From an uncultured Rhodopila sp. (lineage in GTDB: Bacteria > Pseudomonadota > Alphaproteobacteria > Acetobacterales > Acetobacteraceae): a stretch of 64,000 bases of DNA. The stretch covers positions 124,001 through 188,000 of the forward strand of contig NZ_CAJATU010000131.1 of assembly GCF_903944925.1 (NCBI RefSeq), written 5' to 3'. Under the pieces are notes generated by a model. That model did no database searches and was not told the origin of the DNA. It worked only from the letters and a program-made list of their open reading frames with translations. The position numbers and the translations under genes are program-made. Positions 36,789 through 46,600 of this stretch are shown in pieces (the stretch's first letter is position 1; every line of letters begins with the position of its first letter).

Positions 36789-37505
36789 CTACGCCGAACC
36801 CTGAACCCCGTTCCGTCCGGCGGTGGGCGGCGCGCCCCGGCGCAGCAACCCCTCCGCTATCGGCGTCACCCGTCCCGCTTCGGCGGCAAACCCGGGGATG
36901 CTGCCGGAGCGGAGCGCGGCCTCCAGCGAGGCCGGGGTCCGGAATAGCGGCTCGGCCGATGGCACGGGCGCCGGGCTCGGTGCTTCGGCCGGCGGCTCCG
37001 GTTCGGCGGCAGGCCGGGCGCAGGCGTCGTGGTATGCCTGCATGGCTTCGCCGATTTGAGCCTCGATCTCGGCCGCATCCTCCGGCGAGATGGTGGGTTT
37101 CTCCGCCGGCGGGATGGGCGCGCGCTCGGGCGGCGGGTTGGCCCGGAGGTATTTGCGCCGCACCATCATGCTGCGCTCACTTTGTTCGGCCGAGCGATTC
37201 AGTGCGTTGGCGCGGCCATAGGCGCGCATTTGCTCGGGCACGGTGAGGTCGGGCGCGGCCATCGCCTTGCCGAGCAGCGCGATGGCGGCCATCGAAAACG
37301 CGATGGTGCGGGCGGCGTTGACGAAATCCGCGCGGGTTTCCGGGTAGTAGGCGTCGAGCGCGCTGTGCGCCATGCGGCGGGCGAGGTCGGTGTCGGAGAT
37401 TCGGCTGCGGAAGAACGGGATGAGATGCTCGGCGGCCGCGAACCGCAGGCCGATCTGGGGGTCGATGGGGGGCAGGGGTGCGGGGGACGCGGTTGTGGCG
37501 GGCAT
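36789..37505 (-). CDS. Conserved hypothetical protein with helical N-domain and Pro-rich tail
   Basis: A 238-residue protein I cannot name. Residues 15-120 are helical and polar (PQIGLRFAAAEHLIPFFRSR, then ISDTDLARRMAHSALDAYYP, TRADFVNAARTIAFSMAAIALL), followed by SAEQSERSMMVRRKYLR. Residues 130-238 are Pro/Ala/Glu-rich with little order. There is no signal peptide. Codon choice (GC-rich third positions) looks native, unlike the island that follows upstream. It is monocistronic and convergent with the aminotransferase gene. Confidence 0.65.
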   Translation of the reverse strand: MPATTASPAPLPPIDPQIGLRFAAAEHLIPFFRSRISDTDLARRMAHSALDAYYPETRADFVNAARTIAFSMAAIALLGKAMAAPDLTVPEQMRAYGRANALNRSAEQSERSMMVRRKYLRANPPPERAPIPPAEKPTISPEDAAEIEAQIGEAMQAYHDACARPAAEPEPPAEAPSPAPVPSAEPLFRTPASLEAALRSGSIPGFAAEAGRVTPIAEGLLRRGAPPTAGRNGVQGSA

Positions 37506-37596
37506 GGGGCGGCGGGCCTTGCGAGTTTGTTCGTGTTCTGTTCTTTACACTGACAGGTTGTAGGAATGCAAGGGGAATCTGTGTTCGGGTAGATAG

Positions 37597-37788
37597 CGTG
37601 CCGGTGGCCGGTCAGGGTTCGCGGGCCTGCCTGACGGCGCGATCTCGGTCGAGGACTACGCGCTTCTGCGTCGGAACCGCAAGATCGCGATGATGCGCTC
37701 CGACATGCCGATCGGCAAAATCGAGCGGATCGCCAATAACAGGATGGATGCTGAGCACGCGCATCTCGACACGCTGGTGGACGATTGA
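37597..37788 (+). pseudogene. Remnant of an antitoxin-like ORF
   Basis: An open stretch of 63 codons with no start codon until codon 32. It reads AISVEDYALLRRNRKIAMMR and then IGKIERIANNRMDAEHAHLDTLVDD. It stops four bases before the PemK-like frame, the usual spacing of antitoxin and toxin. The missing start and a stop just upstream indicate truncation. The assignment as the partner of the toxin rests on position only. Confidence 0.4.
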
Positions 37789-37791
37789 TGG

Positions 37792-38234
37792 ATGCCGCTG
37801 CCGGCGCCGAAGCTCGGTCTGGTTGTGCATTACGGGTTTGTCTGGGCGGGTTTGGGACGCCGCCGCCTCCCTGATGCGGGCAAGGATCGGCGGTGCCTGA
37901 TCGTGGATCTGGACCCCGTCGAGGAACCGGGTTTGGCGGGCCGCACGGTTGTGCGCGTGACTTACTTGCCGATTTCCCATGTTGCGCCACGGGCGAACGA
38001 ACAAGGTATTGCGATCCCGCCGCGGGTGGCGCGGCACCTCGACTGACCTCGCAACAATCGTTTGTCTACACGTCATATGCGGTCGAGGATGATTGGCCGT
38101 TTGACTTGGCTCGAGTGCCCGGGACGAACGACCGGTTCGACTACGGGTTCGTTCCTCCGCAGTTTTTTGTGACTATTGCGCGTGATTTCGAAGCCTACCT
38201 GTCAGGTCATCCGGATTTCGTGGTTCGCAGGTAG
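37792..38234 (+). pseudogene. PemK/MazF-like toxin gene broken by a frameshift
   Basis: The first frame (37792-38046) reads MPLPAPKLGLVVHYGFVWA, KDRRCLIVDLDP, YLPISHVAPRANEQGIAIPP and RVARHLD-stop. The second frame, starting about 38045, continues with QQSFVYTSYAVEDDWPFDLA and RFDYGFVPPQFFVTIARDFE. Together they form one PemK/MazF-like plasmid-maintenance-toxin protein of about 148 residues with the family order (PxPGLVVxYxYxW ... KDRxCLIV ... PITHxPP ... IPPxVxxHLGL ... DWPxxDLxPVPG ... YGFxPPxLF). A one-base change near 38040 disrupts it. Confidence 0.65.
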
Positions 38235-38534
38235 GCTGGAACGGTGCAGAAAGTTCTTTAAGGCACTGCCGAAATATGGACGTTGCCTTTCGCAGCAAGT
38301 AAGCCAAGATACAGTGAAATCCGCTTCAAGGTCAGGGGCCGGGCGGATTTTCACGGAATCGTCCAGAACCTATAATTCGGTACGGATAAAGCGCAGATTT
38401 TTAAGGTAGCGAACAATAGTCCGTAGTATCATATCACCATTGCCGATGCGGAGATGAACCTAACCGGGGCGAATGCCCGTCCAAACCGAACATCGTTCCT
38501 TCGAAAAACGGACTCCACCGCCTCCCCGCGTTAC
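38235..38534. other. AT-richer stretch without genes
   Basis: About 300 bases that are visibly poorer in GC than the rest of the window, with runs such as GATTTTTAAGG and TCATATCACC. No gene, RNA or insertion-sequence end can be recognised. It adjoins the broken toxin gene, so it is probably part of the same foreign segment. Confidence 0.5.
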
Positions 38535-39029
38535 TTACTCCGGCGCCGCCGTCAGCATAGCCTCGCCGCCCTTGGCACCCTTCACCGTCGCCAGCAGAAC
38601 CCGCCAGCCGCGGCCGTTCTTCGTTGCCAGATACTCCCGGTCATGGATATCCGGCACCTGTTTGTCGTCCCGCTCGATCGCCAGCCGGAACGCCGCGTCC
38701 GCCTGCCGGAACCCCGCCTCCAGCGCATCCACCACCGCCTGCTGCACCGCCTGATCGGTCGCGACCGAGCAGATCCCGTCATCCGACGACACCAGCACCA
38801 GCTTGCCCTCCGTCGTCGAGCCGTCGAACACCTGCCCGGGTGCCCCATGCAGGAACGCCACCCGGGCCTGTTCGGGCACGGCCGGCAGCCCGGTCCGCGC
38901 CGCCCAGTCGCGCAGCGCCGCGGGATTGCCGGCAAACGGCATGCAGCCCTGGATGAACAGGCCGACAAGCTGCGGCGCGACATCCGCCCGCGCCAGGCCC
39001 GGGGCCGCGACCAATAACCCCGCCAGCAA
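38535..39029 (-). CDS. Exported protein of unknown function
   Basis: A 164-residue protein with a signal peptide (start LAGLLVAAPGLARADVAP, cleavage after ARA). The mature part has two cysteines, in FIQGCMPFAGNP and DDGICSVATDQ, that could form a disulfide, and ends TVKGAKGGEAMLTAAPE. Domain order suggests a single small periplasmic fold; I do not recognise the family. The start is a TTG, 11 bases after the mlaF stop on the same strand, so it is probably co-transcribed with the ATPase and could be linked to envelope lipid transport. Confidence 0.65.
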   Translation of the reverse strand: MLAGLLVAAPGLARADVAPQLVGLFIQGCMPFAGNPAALRDWAARTGLPAVPEQARVAFLHGAPGQVFDGSTTEGKLVLVSSDDGICSVATDQAVQQAVVDALEAGFRQADAAFRLAIERDDKQVPDIHDREYLATKNGRGWRVLLATVKGAKGGEAMLTAAPE

Positions 39030-39040
39030 CCAGACCCGCC

Positions 39041-39817
39041 TCAGCGCCGCAACTCCATCTGGATCGGCCCTTCGCGACGTCCGTGAGTGAACTGGTCCAC
39101 CTCGGCATTGCCGCTGTCCATCAGATCCGCCGCAGGCCCGTGCCAGATGATGCGGCCATGATGCAGCATCGCCGCCTGGTCGCCGATGCGGCGGGCGCTC
39201 GCCATGTCATGGGTAATGGCAATGGCGGTGCTGCCCAGGTGCTTGACGCAATCGACGATCAGCCCGTCGATCACCGCGCCCATGATCGGGTCCAGCCCGG
39301 TTGTCGGCTCGTCGAAGAACATGATGTCCGGCTGCGCGGCGATGGCGCGTGCCAGGGCGACACGCTTCTGCATGCCGCCCGAAAGCTCCGCCGGAGACAG
39401 GTCGCCGACGCTCGGGGCAAGCCCGACTTCCTCCAGGAAACTGTCGGCGCGGGCGCGGGCATCCGTGCGGGAGACCTTGTGCCGGGCGAGCAGCCCGAAC
39501 GCCACGTTCTCCCACACCGTCAGGCTGTCGAACAGCGCGCCGGCCTGGAACAGCATGCCGATGCGCGCCCGCGCCGCCTCGCGCTCCTGCCGCGGCAGTG
39601 CGGCCAGGTCCTGGCCATCGATCTCGATCAGGCCGTCATCCGGCTCCAGCAGGCCGAGCACGCATTTCAGCAGCACCGACTTGCCGGACCCGGACCCGCC
39701 GATGACGACCATCGACGTGCCCGGCATCACATCGAGGTCCACGCCGTCCAGCACCTGCTTGCTGCCGAAGCGCTTGTAGAGGCCGCGGATGCGGATCTTG
39801 GGAGTCGTATTGCTCAT
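39041..39817 (-). CDS. mlaF: MlaF-type ABC transporter ATPase
   Basis: A 258-residue ATP-binding subunit of a phospholipid (Mla) transporter. Walker A is VVIGGSGSGKSVLLKCVLGLLEPD (about residue 40), the signature is LSGGMQKRVALARAI (about 147), Walker B is IMFFDEPTTGLDPIMGAVID, and the H-loop is AIAITHDMAS. The phrase GLDPIMGAVIDxLI is typical of MlaF. The start is the ATG at 39817. The matching permease mlaE is 17 kb away on the plus strand, and no mlaD is present in the window. Confidence 0.9.
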   Translation of the reverse strand: MSNTTPKIRIRGLYKRFGSKQVLDGVDLDVMPGTSMVVIGGSGSGKSVLLKCVLGLLEPDDGLIEIDGQDLAALPRQEREAARARIGMLFQAGALFDSLTVWENVAFGLLARHKVSRTDARARADSFLEEVGLAPSVGDLSPAELSGGMQKRVALARAIAAQPDIMFFDEPTTGLDPIMGAVIDGLIVDCVKHLGSTAIAITHDMASARRIGDQAAMLHHGRIIWHGPAADLMDSGNAEVDQFTHGRREGPIQMELRR

Positions 39818-39946
39818 GCCGGCTAGATGCCGTCTGGCCGGGCGTTCGGCAAGCCAAGGCTGCGGTGATTTGCGCGTTGCCGGGAAGGCGGATATGTACC
39901 GGCAGTACAAGTATTGGTATCGTATGGAGCAACATCCCTGCCTCAT

Positions 39947-39965
39947 CGTCATGGCCGGGCGCCCG
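39947..39965. repeat. Partial REP element, copy F
   Basis: CGTCATGGCCGGGCGCCCG carries one arm of the REP family seen at 20062-20093 and lacks the matching right arm. It lies between mlaF and the cupin gene. Confidence 0.5.
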
Positions 39966-40019
39966 TAACATAGCCCGGACCGCCAGCAAGAACACCACCA
40001 CCGACCGGAGGAAACCAAC

Positions 40020-40430
40020 ATGAACGACGCCGTCGCAACCGCACCGAAAATGGCCCACGCCAGGGTGGACAACGCAGTCTACGTCGCCGGCCGCCGCTCT
40101 TTCTTCAAATACCGTGATCTCGGCGTCACCGACGCAACCGGCGGCGCACTGCGTGCCCAGGTGACGTCAGCCACGCAGGGGCTGGGTCAGCCAACCGGTT
40201 GGCACTACCATGTGTGCGAGCACCAGTTCGTCTACATGTTGAAGGGCTGGGTCGATCTGGAATTCGAGGACGGCCGCAGAATCCGCCTCAATCCCGGCGA
40301 CTCCCTGATGATCCCCGGCGGCACGCGGCACAACGAAACCGGCACCGCCGACGAGCTTGAACTGCTGGAAGTCTCGGTCCCGGCGGAGATGAAAACAGTG
40401 GCATGTGAGCCACCTGCCGGAATGAACTGA
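40020..40430 (+). CDS. Cupin-domain protein
   Basis: A 136-residue single-cupin protein. Cupin motif 1 is GWHYHVCEHQFVYMLKGWVDLEF (His-x-His and Glu, near residues 61-80). Motif 2 is LNPGDSLMIPGGTRHNETG, with the metal His near 106. Single cupins of this kind bind a metal and a small ligand; no function can be assigned. ACCGGAGG lies in front of the ATG. The following gene encodes the PEP-carboxylase-like protein, about 80 bases downstream. Confidence 0.85.
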   Translation: MNDAVATAPKMAHARVDNAVYVAGRRSFFKYRDLGVTDATGGALRAQVTSATQGLGQPTGWHYHVCEHQFVYMLKGWVDLEFEDGRRIRLNPGDSLMIPGGTRHNETGTADELELLEVSVPAEMKTVACEPPAGMN

Positions 40431-40508
40431 CCGCCTCACGAAGGGTTAGGCGAAAAATCGGGCAGCTTCGCACTTGCTGCGGCGCGGAAACACGGTCAAA
40501 CTCGGCGC

Positions 40509-43322
40509 ATGCCTGATATGCAAGCGGCTTCGACTTCCGATCCCTCGGCCACGGCAGCGCTCGCGAAAGAGCTGCTGGCGCTGACCGCCCGCCTCGGCGC
40601 GCGGGCGGATGAGGACCCGTTCGGCAGTCCCGTGCTGCTGACCTCGCTGGCGATCACCCGCCAGATGGACAACGACATCATCACCGAGGCGGACGCCGCC
40701 GCGCTGATCCGCTACCTGCGCGATGCCGCCTTCACCGATCGCGCCGCCCGTATCGCCAAATATGTCGGCGGCGTCGATCCCGCCGCCAACGACGCCTCGC
40801 TGGCCAAGCTGGCGCAGATCCTGCTCCGCCCCGATCCCAAGGACAGCCCGATCCGCTGGGCGGAATACCGCGCCCTGACCGAGCGTACCCGCTTCGCCGC
40901 GGTGTTCACCGCGCACCCGACCTTCTCGCTGCCGCTGCCGGTCAACCAGGCGCTCGCCGAAGCCGCCTGCGGCCGCCCGGCGCCGCAGTTCGAATCCCAC
41001 CGTCCGCCGCCCATCACCCTGCGCAGCGAATTCGACCAGTCCGTCGCCGCTATCGTCAACGGCCGCGACGCCATCGACCGCTTCAACAGCGCGCTGATCT
41101 CGGTTGCCCGCAGCGCCTGGTCCGACCGCTGGACCGAGCTGTCCCCCAGCCCCGTCGTGCTCTCCACCTGGGTCGGCTACGACACCGACGGGCGCAACGA
41201 TATCGGCTGGTGGGACACCTTGCGGCTGCGGCTGGAGATGAAGCGGCTGCAGCTGCGCCGGCTGCACGCCCAGGTCTCGGTGCTGCCCGCCGCCGACGCG
41301 CTCGCCGCCCGCATCGCTGAAGCCGCCGATGCCGTGGACCGGCAGATCGGGCTCAGCCCCGACCAGCCCGACCCGGTCACCGTCGGCACCTTCGCGCATG
41401 AGCTGATCGGTGAGCGGGAGGTCGCGCTGACCAGCCCGAAGCCGCTGCTGCCGCTGTTCGCCGAAGCGATCGCCAACTCGGAAGAGCACGGCAAGCTGGC
41501 GCTGACCGTCGCCCGCGCCGGGCTGCTGTCGCACGGCCTGGCGCTGGCGCACACCCACACGCGGCTGAATTCGACGCAGGTGCACAACGTCGTCCGCCAG
41601 CGCCTCGGCTTCGCGGACCCGCCGGAGGACCCGTCGCGGCGGCGCGCGCTGTTCGCGGCGATCAACCAGGCGCTGGATACCGTCGAGCCGATCCCGGTGG
41701 ATTTCGGCGCGCTGATCGCCGAGCAAGCCTCGGCGGCGAAGCTGATGATGATCGTCGCGCAGATCATCAAGCATGTGGACAGTTCGGTCCCGGTGCGCTT
41801 CCTGATCGCCGAGACGGAGACCGGCTACACCCTGCTGGCCGCGTTGTGGCTGGCCAAGCTGTTCGGCATCGAAAAGCATATCGAGATCAGCCCGCTGTTC
41901 GAAACCGCCGAGGCGCTGGAACAGGGTTCGGCGGTGCTGGAAGAAGCGCTGCGCAGCCCGCATTACCGCGAATACCTCAAGACTACCGGCCGTTTGGCGC
42001 TGCAGTTCGGCTATTCCGATTCCGGCCGCTATGTCGGCCAACTCGCCGCCAGCTACCTGATCGAGCGGCTGCGGCTGAAGATCGCCCACACGCTGGAGCA
42101 TCACGGCGTCACCGGCGTCGAGGTGATCCTGTTCGACACCCACGGCGAGAGCATCGGCCGCGGCGGTCATCCCGGCTCCCTGGCCGATCGGCTGCGCTAT
42201 CTGTCGCCGACGGCGTCAAGGCAGGCGCTGGGGCGGGCGGGGCTGAAGGTGCGCGAGGAATCGGCGTTCCAGGGCGGCGACGGCTACCTGCTGTTCGCGA
42301 CACCCGAACTCGCACTGGCAACGATTACCCGGATCGCCGAGCAGACCTACCACAAGGCGGCCGGGCCGATCGAAGATCCGGTCTATGCGGATCCGGATTT
42401 CGCCGCGGATTTCTTCGCCACCATCCGCAACGGGATGGAGGGCCTGGTCGAGGACGCCGGCTATGCCGCGCTGCTCGGCACGTTCGGGCCATCGTTACTT
42501 GACAGAACAGGATCGCGGCCCGCCGCGCGCCAGTCGGACGGCATGGCCGGCGCGGTCGGCATTCGCCACCCGCGGGAGCTGCGGGCGATCCCGAACAACG
42601 CGATTTTGCAACAGTTGGGCTATTGCGCCAACACCTTGCAGGGATTGGGCGCCGCCGCGGCGCGGCATCCGGAGACCTTCACCGACCTGCGGCAGACCAG
42701 CCGGCGGTTCAAGCGGGCGATGGATCTGGCCAGTCATGCACTGCAGCATTCCGATATCGAGGTGTTGCGGGCAGTGATCGAATCGCTCGACCCCGGGACC
42801 TGGCTCGACCGGTCCGCGCATACCAAGCGGCCCGGCCGGCGGGAGGCGCTGGTGTCGGTCGCGCGGGCGCTGGAGCGGCTGGATATCTGGGCCGATGCGC
42901 AATCGATGTTCCGCCGCATCCTGGCGGATCATCTGGCGCTGCGGGTGACCTGGCCGGACGTGCCGCGCATGGCGAACCGGGAAATCCTGTTGCACGCCCT
43001 ACGGCTTTCGCTGATCCACAGGATCTGGCTGGTGGCGACGGAGATTCCGGATTTCTCGCCGCGCTACGGCGTCACCCGCACGGTGATGGAAGCGGCGATC
43101 CTGCGGCTGGATATCGAGGCGTCGCTGAAACTGCTGGCGGAGATTTTCCCGCTGGCGGCGGACCCGGCGGCGGATGCCGATTACGGCGAGCCCGCGCCGC
43201 CTCGGGGGACGGGGTCCTACGCCAAGGAGCACGAGGAAATCTTCGCGCCGATGCGGCGGTTGTTCGCGATGGTGCGCGAGATTGCCACGGCGGTCACGCA
43301 TGAGGTCGGGGCGTTCGGATAG
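40509..43322 (+). CDS. Divergent phosphoenolpyruvate carboxylase-family protein
   Basis: A 937-residue protein with the length and order of PEP carboxylase, the enzyme that adds bicarbonate to PEP to give oxaloacetate. The two signature regions are altered. The first reads FTAHPTF (His136) in place of TAHPTE. The second, near residues 542-553, reads FDTHGESIGRGGHP in place of FHGRGGSIGRGG, so a direct alignment puts Asp and His where E. coli has catalytic His579 and Arg581. LRAIP (about 691) is kept, but the next Trp and Arg are not, and the C-terminus lacks the RNTG-type end. It may be a variant enzyme or a paralogue with another role. It stands alone. Confidence 0.75.
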   Translation: MPDMQAASTSDPSATAALAKELLALTARLGARADEDPFGSPVLLTSLAITRQMDNDIITEADAAALIRYLRDAAFTDRAARIAKYVGGVDPAANDASLAKLAQILLRPDPKDSPIRWAEYRALTERTRFAAVFTAHPTFSLPLPVNQALAEAACGRPAPQFESHRPPPITLRSEFDQSVAAIVNGRDAIDRFNSALISVARSAWSDRWTELSPSPVVLSTWVGYDTDGRNDIGWWDTLRLRLEMKRLQLRRLHAQVSVLPAADALAARIAEAADAVDRQIGLSPDQPDPVTVGTFAHELIGEREVALTSPKPLLPLFAEAIANSEEHGKLALTVARAGLLSHGLALAHTHTRLNSTQVHNVVRQRLGFADPPEDPSRRRALFAAINQALDTVEPIPVDFGALIAEQASAAKLMMIVAQIIKHVDSSVPVRFLIAETETGYTLLAALWLAKLFGIEKHIEISPLFETAEALEQGSAVLEEALRSPHYREYLKTTGRLALQFGYSDSGRYVGQLAASYLIERLRLKIAHTLEHHGVTGVEVILFDTHGESIGRGGHPGSLADRLRYLSPTASRQALGRAGLKVREESAFQGGDGYLLFATPELALATITRIAEQTYHKAAGPIEDPVYADPDFAADFFATIRNGMEGLVEDAGYAALLGTFGPSLLDRTGSRPAARQSDGMAGAVGIRHPRELRAIPNNAILQQLGYCANTLQGLGAAAARHPETFTDLRQTSRRFKRAMDLASHALQHSDIEVLRAVIESLDPGTWLDRSAHTKRPGRREALVSVARALERLDIWADAQSMFRRILADHLALRVTWPDVPRMANREILLHALRLSLIHRIWLVATEIPDFSPRYGVTRTVMEAAILRLDIEASLKLLAEIFPLAADPAADADYGEPAPPRGTGSYAKEHEEIFAPMRRLFAMVREIATAVTHEVGAFG

Positions 43323-43646
43323 AGCTACCCGGAAGACCCGGTTGAGACCTGGTTACTTGCTGGCCTGTTAATGTCGCCGCGAGTAGTTCCAAATGTCTTT
43401 GCTACCATAAGGTGGTCTGTTGTCTACGAACGCATCCCTCGGTTTTGTACAAATGTCCAAACTGGTTTTTTCGGGCTACCACGGAGTAATACCCTCCCGG
43501 CCGCAACGCCATACGACGAAATCTTTGATTTCAACGGCAGCCGACAGACGTCCTGCGCACTTTCCCTTTTGTGCCGGAAACTTTTTGCCTTGAAATAGAT
43601 TTGGTGCAGGCATAAGAGTCGAAGCCGCATCTCTATTTGGATCGAA
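43323..43646. other. AT-richer intergenic region upstream of the sensor kinase
   Basis: About 320 bases with no supported gene. It is poorer in GC than the flanks (runs such as GGTTTTTTCGGG), as expected of a promoter region for the large sensor gene. I could not place a specific promoter. Confidence 0.4.
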
Positions 43647-46600
43647 ATGCCATCTAAGTCGCGGCGGACCAAAGCAGAAGGCAAGCTGCTGTCAACAGAA
43701 GCCTCGGCCGCGGCGATTCCTGAAATCGTGCCCGAACTCCCGCCGCAGGCCCTCCAACCGGCCGAGAAACCACGTCTGATCGTCGGGGTCGGCGCTTCCG
43801 CGGGCGGAATTAGTGCCTTCAAGGCATTTTTCGCCAAAATGCCGTCCGACACCAGCATGGCCTTCGTCTTGGTGCAGCATCTCGATCCGGACCACGAAAG
43901 CGCCCTGGTGCCGATCATCACCGGCTACACGACGATGCCGGTGCATCTCGCGGAGGACGGGGCCGCCGTCGAGTCCGGCAACGTCTACGTCATTCCGCCC
44001 AACGTCACGCTGACCATCAGGGATCGCCATCTCCACATCCAGCGCCCGGCCACCACCGTCGCCCGCCGCGTGTCGGTCAACACCTTCCTCACCTCCCTCG
44101 CCGAGGACCAGGGCGAAAATGCCGTCGGGATCATCCTCTCCGGCTTCGGCACCGACGGCGCCACCGGCATCGCCGCAATCAAGGCGCAGGGCGGCCTGAC
44201 CCTGAGCCAGGCCGAATTCGATCACCACGCCCAAAGCGGCATGCCGCAAAGCGCCGCCTCCGCCGGCTTCGTCGATCATGTCCTGCGGGTCGAGGACATG
44301 CCGGCCGCGCTGATCAACTATGAGCATCACCGCACCATTTTCGACAATAGCCGCGGCCCCGACGGCATCCGCGACGATCTGCCGGCCAACCTGCCGGCGA
44401 TTTGCACCGTGCTGAACGCCAAGCTCGGGCGAGACTTCGGACAGTACAAGGACGGCACGCTGCTGCGCCGGATCCAGCGCCGGATGCACGTCCTGCAAAC
44501 CAACAACGTCCCGGACTACGTCGACCGGCTGCGCTCCTCCCCGCACGAAGCCGATCTGCTGTTCCGCGAACTGCTGATCGGGGTGACGCGATTCTTCCGC
44601 GACCCGGAGGTGTTCGAATCGCTGGAGACGACGGTCATTCCGGAATTGCTGGCGGAGCACAGGTCGGGCGAGCCAATCCGGGTCTGGGTGCCCGGATGCG
44701 CCACCGGCGAGGAAGCCTACTCCATCGCGATCCTGTTCAAGGAGCAGCGGGACCAGCTCAGCAACGCCGGTCCGATCCAGATCTTCGCCACCGACATCGA
44801 TGCGCACGCCATCGACGCCGCGCGCATCGGCTTGTTTTCCGAAACCGCCGCATCCGACATGCCGGAAGTCCGCCTGGAGCAGAATTTCGTCAAGGAGGAA
44901 GGCGGCTACCGGATTTCCAAGTTCATCCGCGAGATGTGCCTGTTCTCGGTGCACGACCTGGTGAAGGACCCGCCGTTTTCCAAGCTGGATTTGATCTCCT
45001 GCCGCAATCTGCTGATCTATTTTCAGCCGCAACTGCAGCATCGCGTGCTGACGACGTTCCATTACGCGCTGCTGCCGAACCGCTATCTGCTGTTGGGGCC
45101 GTCCGAAGGCGTCTCCGTCCAGCCGCGGCTGTTTTCACCGTTGAACAAGAAGCACCGGCTGTTCACCCGGCAGAGCGTGGCGGCGCGGTTGCCGGTCTAT
45201 CCGCTGGCGCATCTGCCGCTGGCGGCGCCGCCCGGCAAGCGCCTTGTCATTGGCGGTCACGACGCGATCGAGCGGCGGGCGATGCAGGCGGTCAACCGCT
45301 ATATGCCCGCCTACCTGGTGGTTGACCGCCACTACGACGTGCTGCGGTTCGCCGGCCAGACCGCGAAATACATCGAGCCCGCGACCGGCGCCGCCAGCCT
45401 GAACCTGTTCAACCTGCTGCATCCCGATCTGCGGACCGTGGTGCGCAGCGCGCTCAACCAGGCCGCGGAAACCGGGGAGCGCGTGCTGCACGGCAGCGTC
45501 CTGGTCGCCGCCGGGGACCGCAACGAAGCCGTCAACCTGATCGTCGAACCGCTGACCGAGACCGACGGCGACACCCTGTTCGTCATCGCCTTTCAGGAGG
45601 TCGTGCCGCCCGATGCCGGTTCGGTGGTGGCGGTTGTCAGGGACGCGGAGGAGAGCGGCACTGCCACGCGCAGCCTGAAGCGCGACCTCGCGGCGACCCG
45701 CGAGCGGCTGCGCAACGTGACCGAGGAGCTGCAATCCTCCAACGAGGAGCTACAGTCGTCGAACGAGGAATATCTGTCGGTCAATGAGGAGTTGCAATCC
45801 ACCAACGAGGAGCTGGAGACCTCCAAGGAGGAATTGCAGTCGCTGAACGAAGAACTGCAGACGATCAACGCGGAGCTGAACCACCGCAACGAGGGGCTGG
45901 TGCGGGCGCATAGCGACCTCGCCAATCTGTTCGACAGCACCTCGATCGCCACGCTGTTTCTCGACAACGACCTGCGGATTCGCCGCTTTACCCCGCGGCT
46001 GCTGGAAATCTTCAAGGTGCGCGAAGGCGATGAGGGGCGGCCGATCACCGATATCGTCACGCGCTTGACGCGGGACTGGCTGGGCGAGGACGTCCGCAAG
46101 GTGCTGACCAACCTGGTGTCCATCGAGCGCGAGGTCTCGCTGGCGGATGGCGGGCTCAGCTACCTGATGCAGGTGCGGCCCTATCGCGACATGAACAACC
46201 TGATCGATGGCGTGGTCATCACCTTCGTCGATATCTCCGAGCACAAGCGGCATGAGGAGGCGCGCGCCCGCCTCGCCGCGATCGTGGAATGGTCGCATGA
46301 CGCCATCATCAGCCACGATATGGCCGGGATCATCACAAGCTGGAACGCCGGCGCCGCAAAACTGTTCGGCTACGCCGCCGCCGACGCCATCGGCCAGCCC
46401 ATTGCCGAGGTGCTGAAGGGGCCGCAGCCGCGCAACTGGGCCTCGCTGATCAAGGGTCTGGATGAAAGCGATCCCGCGGCCGATTTCGACAGTGTCAAGA
46501 CCACCCGGAATGGCGGCTCGGTCGAGGTTTCGGTCACCGTTTCGCCGCTGCGGGACACCGATGGCAGGGTGGTTGGCGGTTCCGTGGTGGCGCGCGATAT

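Noticed and set aside
45720-45885. Short tandem-repeat-like DNA (repeated GAGGAGCTGCAATC-type units)
   Set aside because: Not a microsatellite or CRISPR: it encodes the repeated EELQSSNEE coiled coil of the CheB-CheR-HWE protein, and the repeats vary at codon level.
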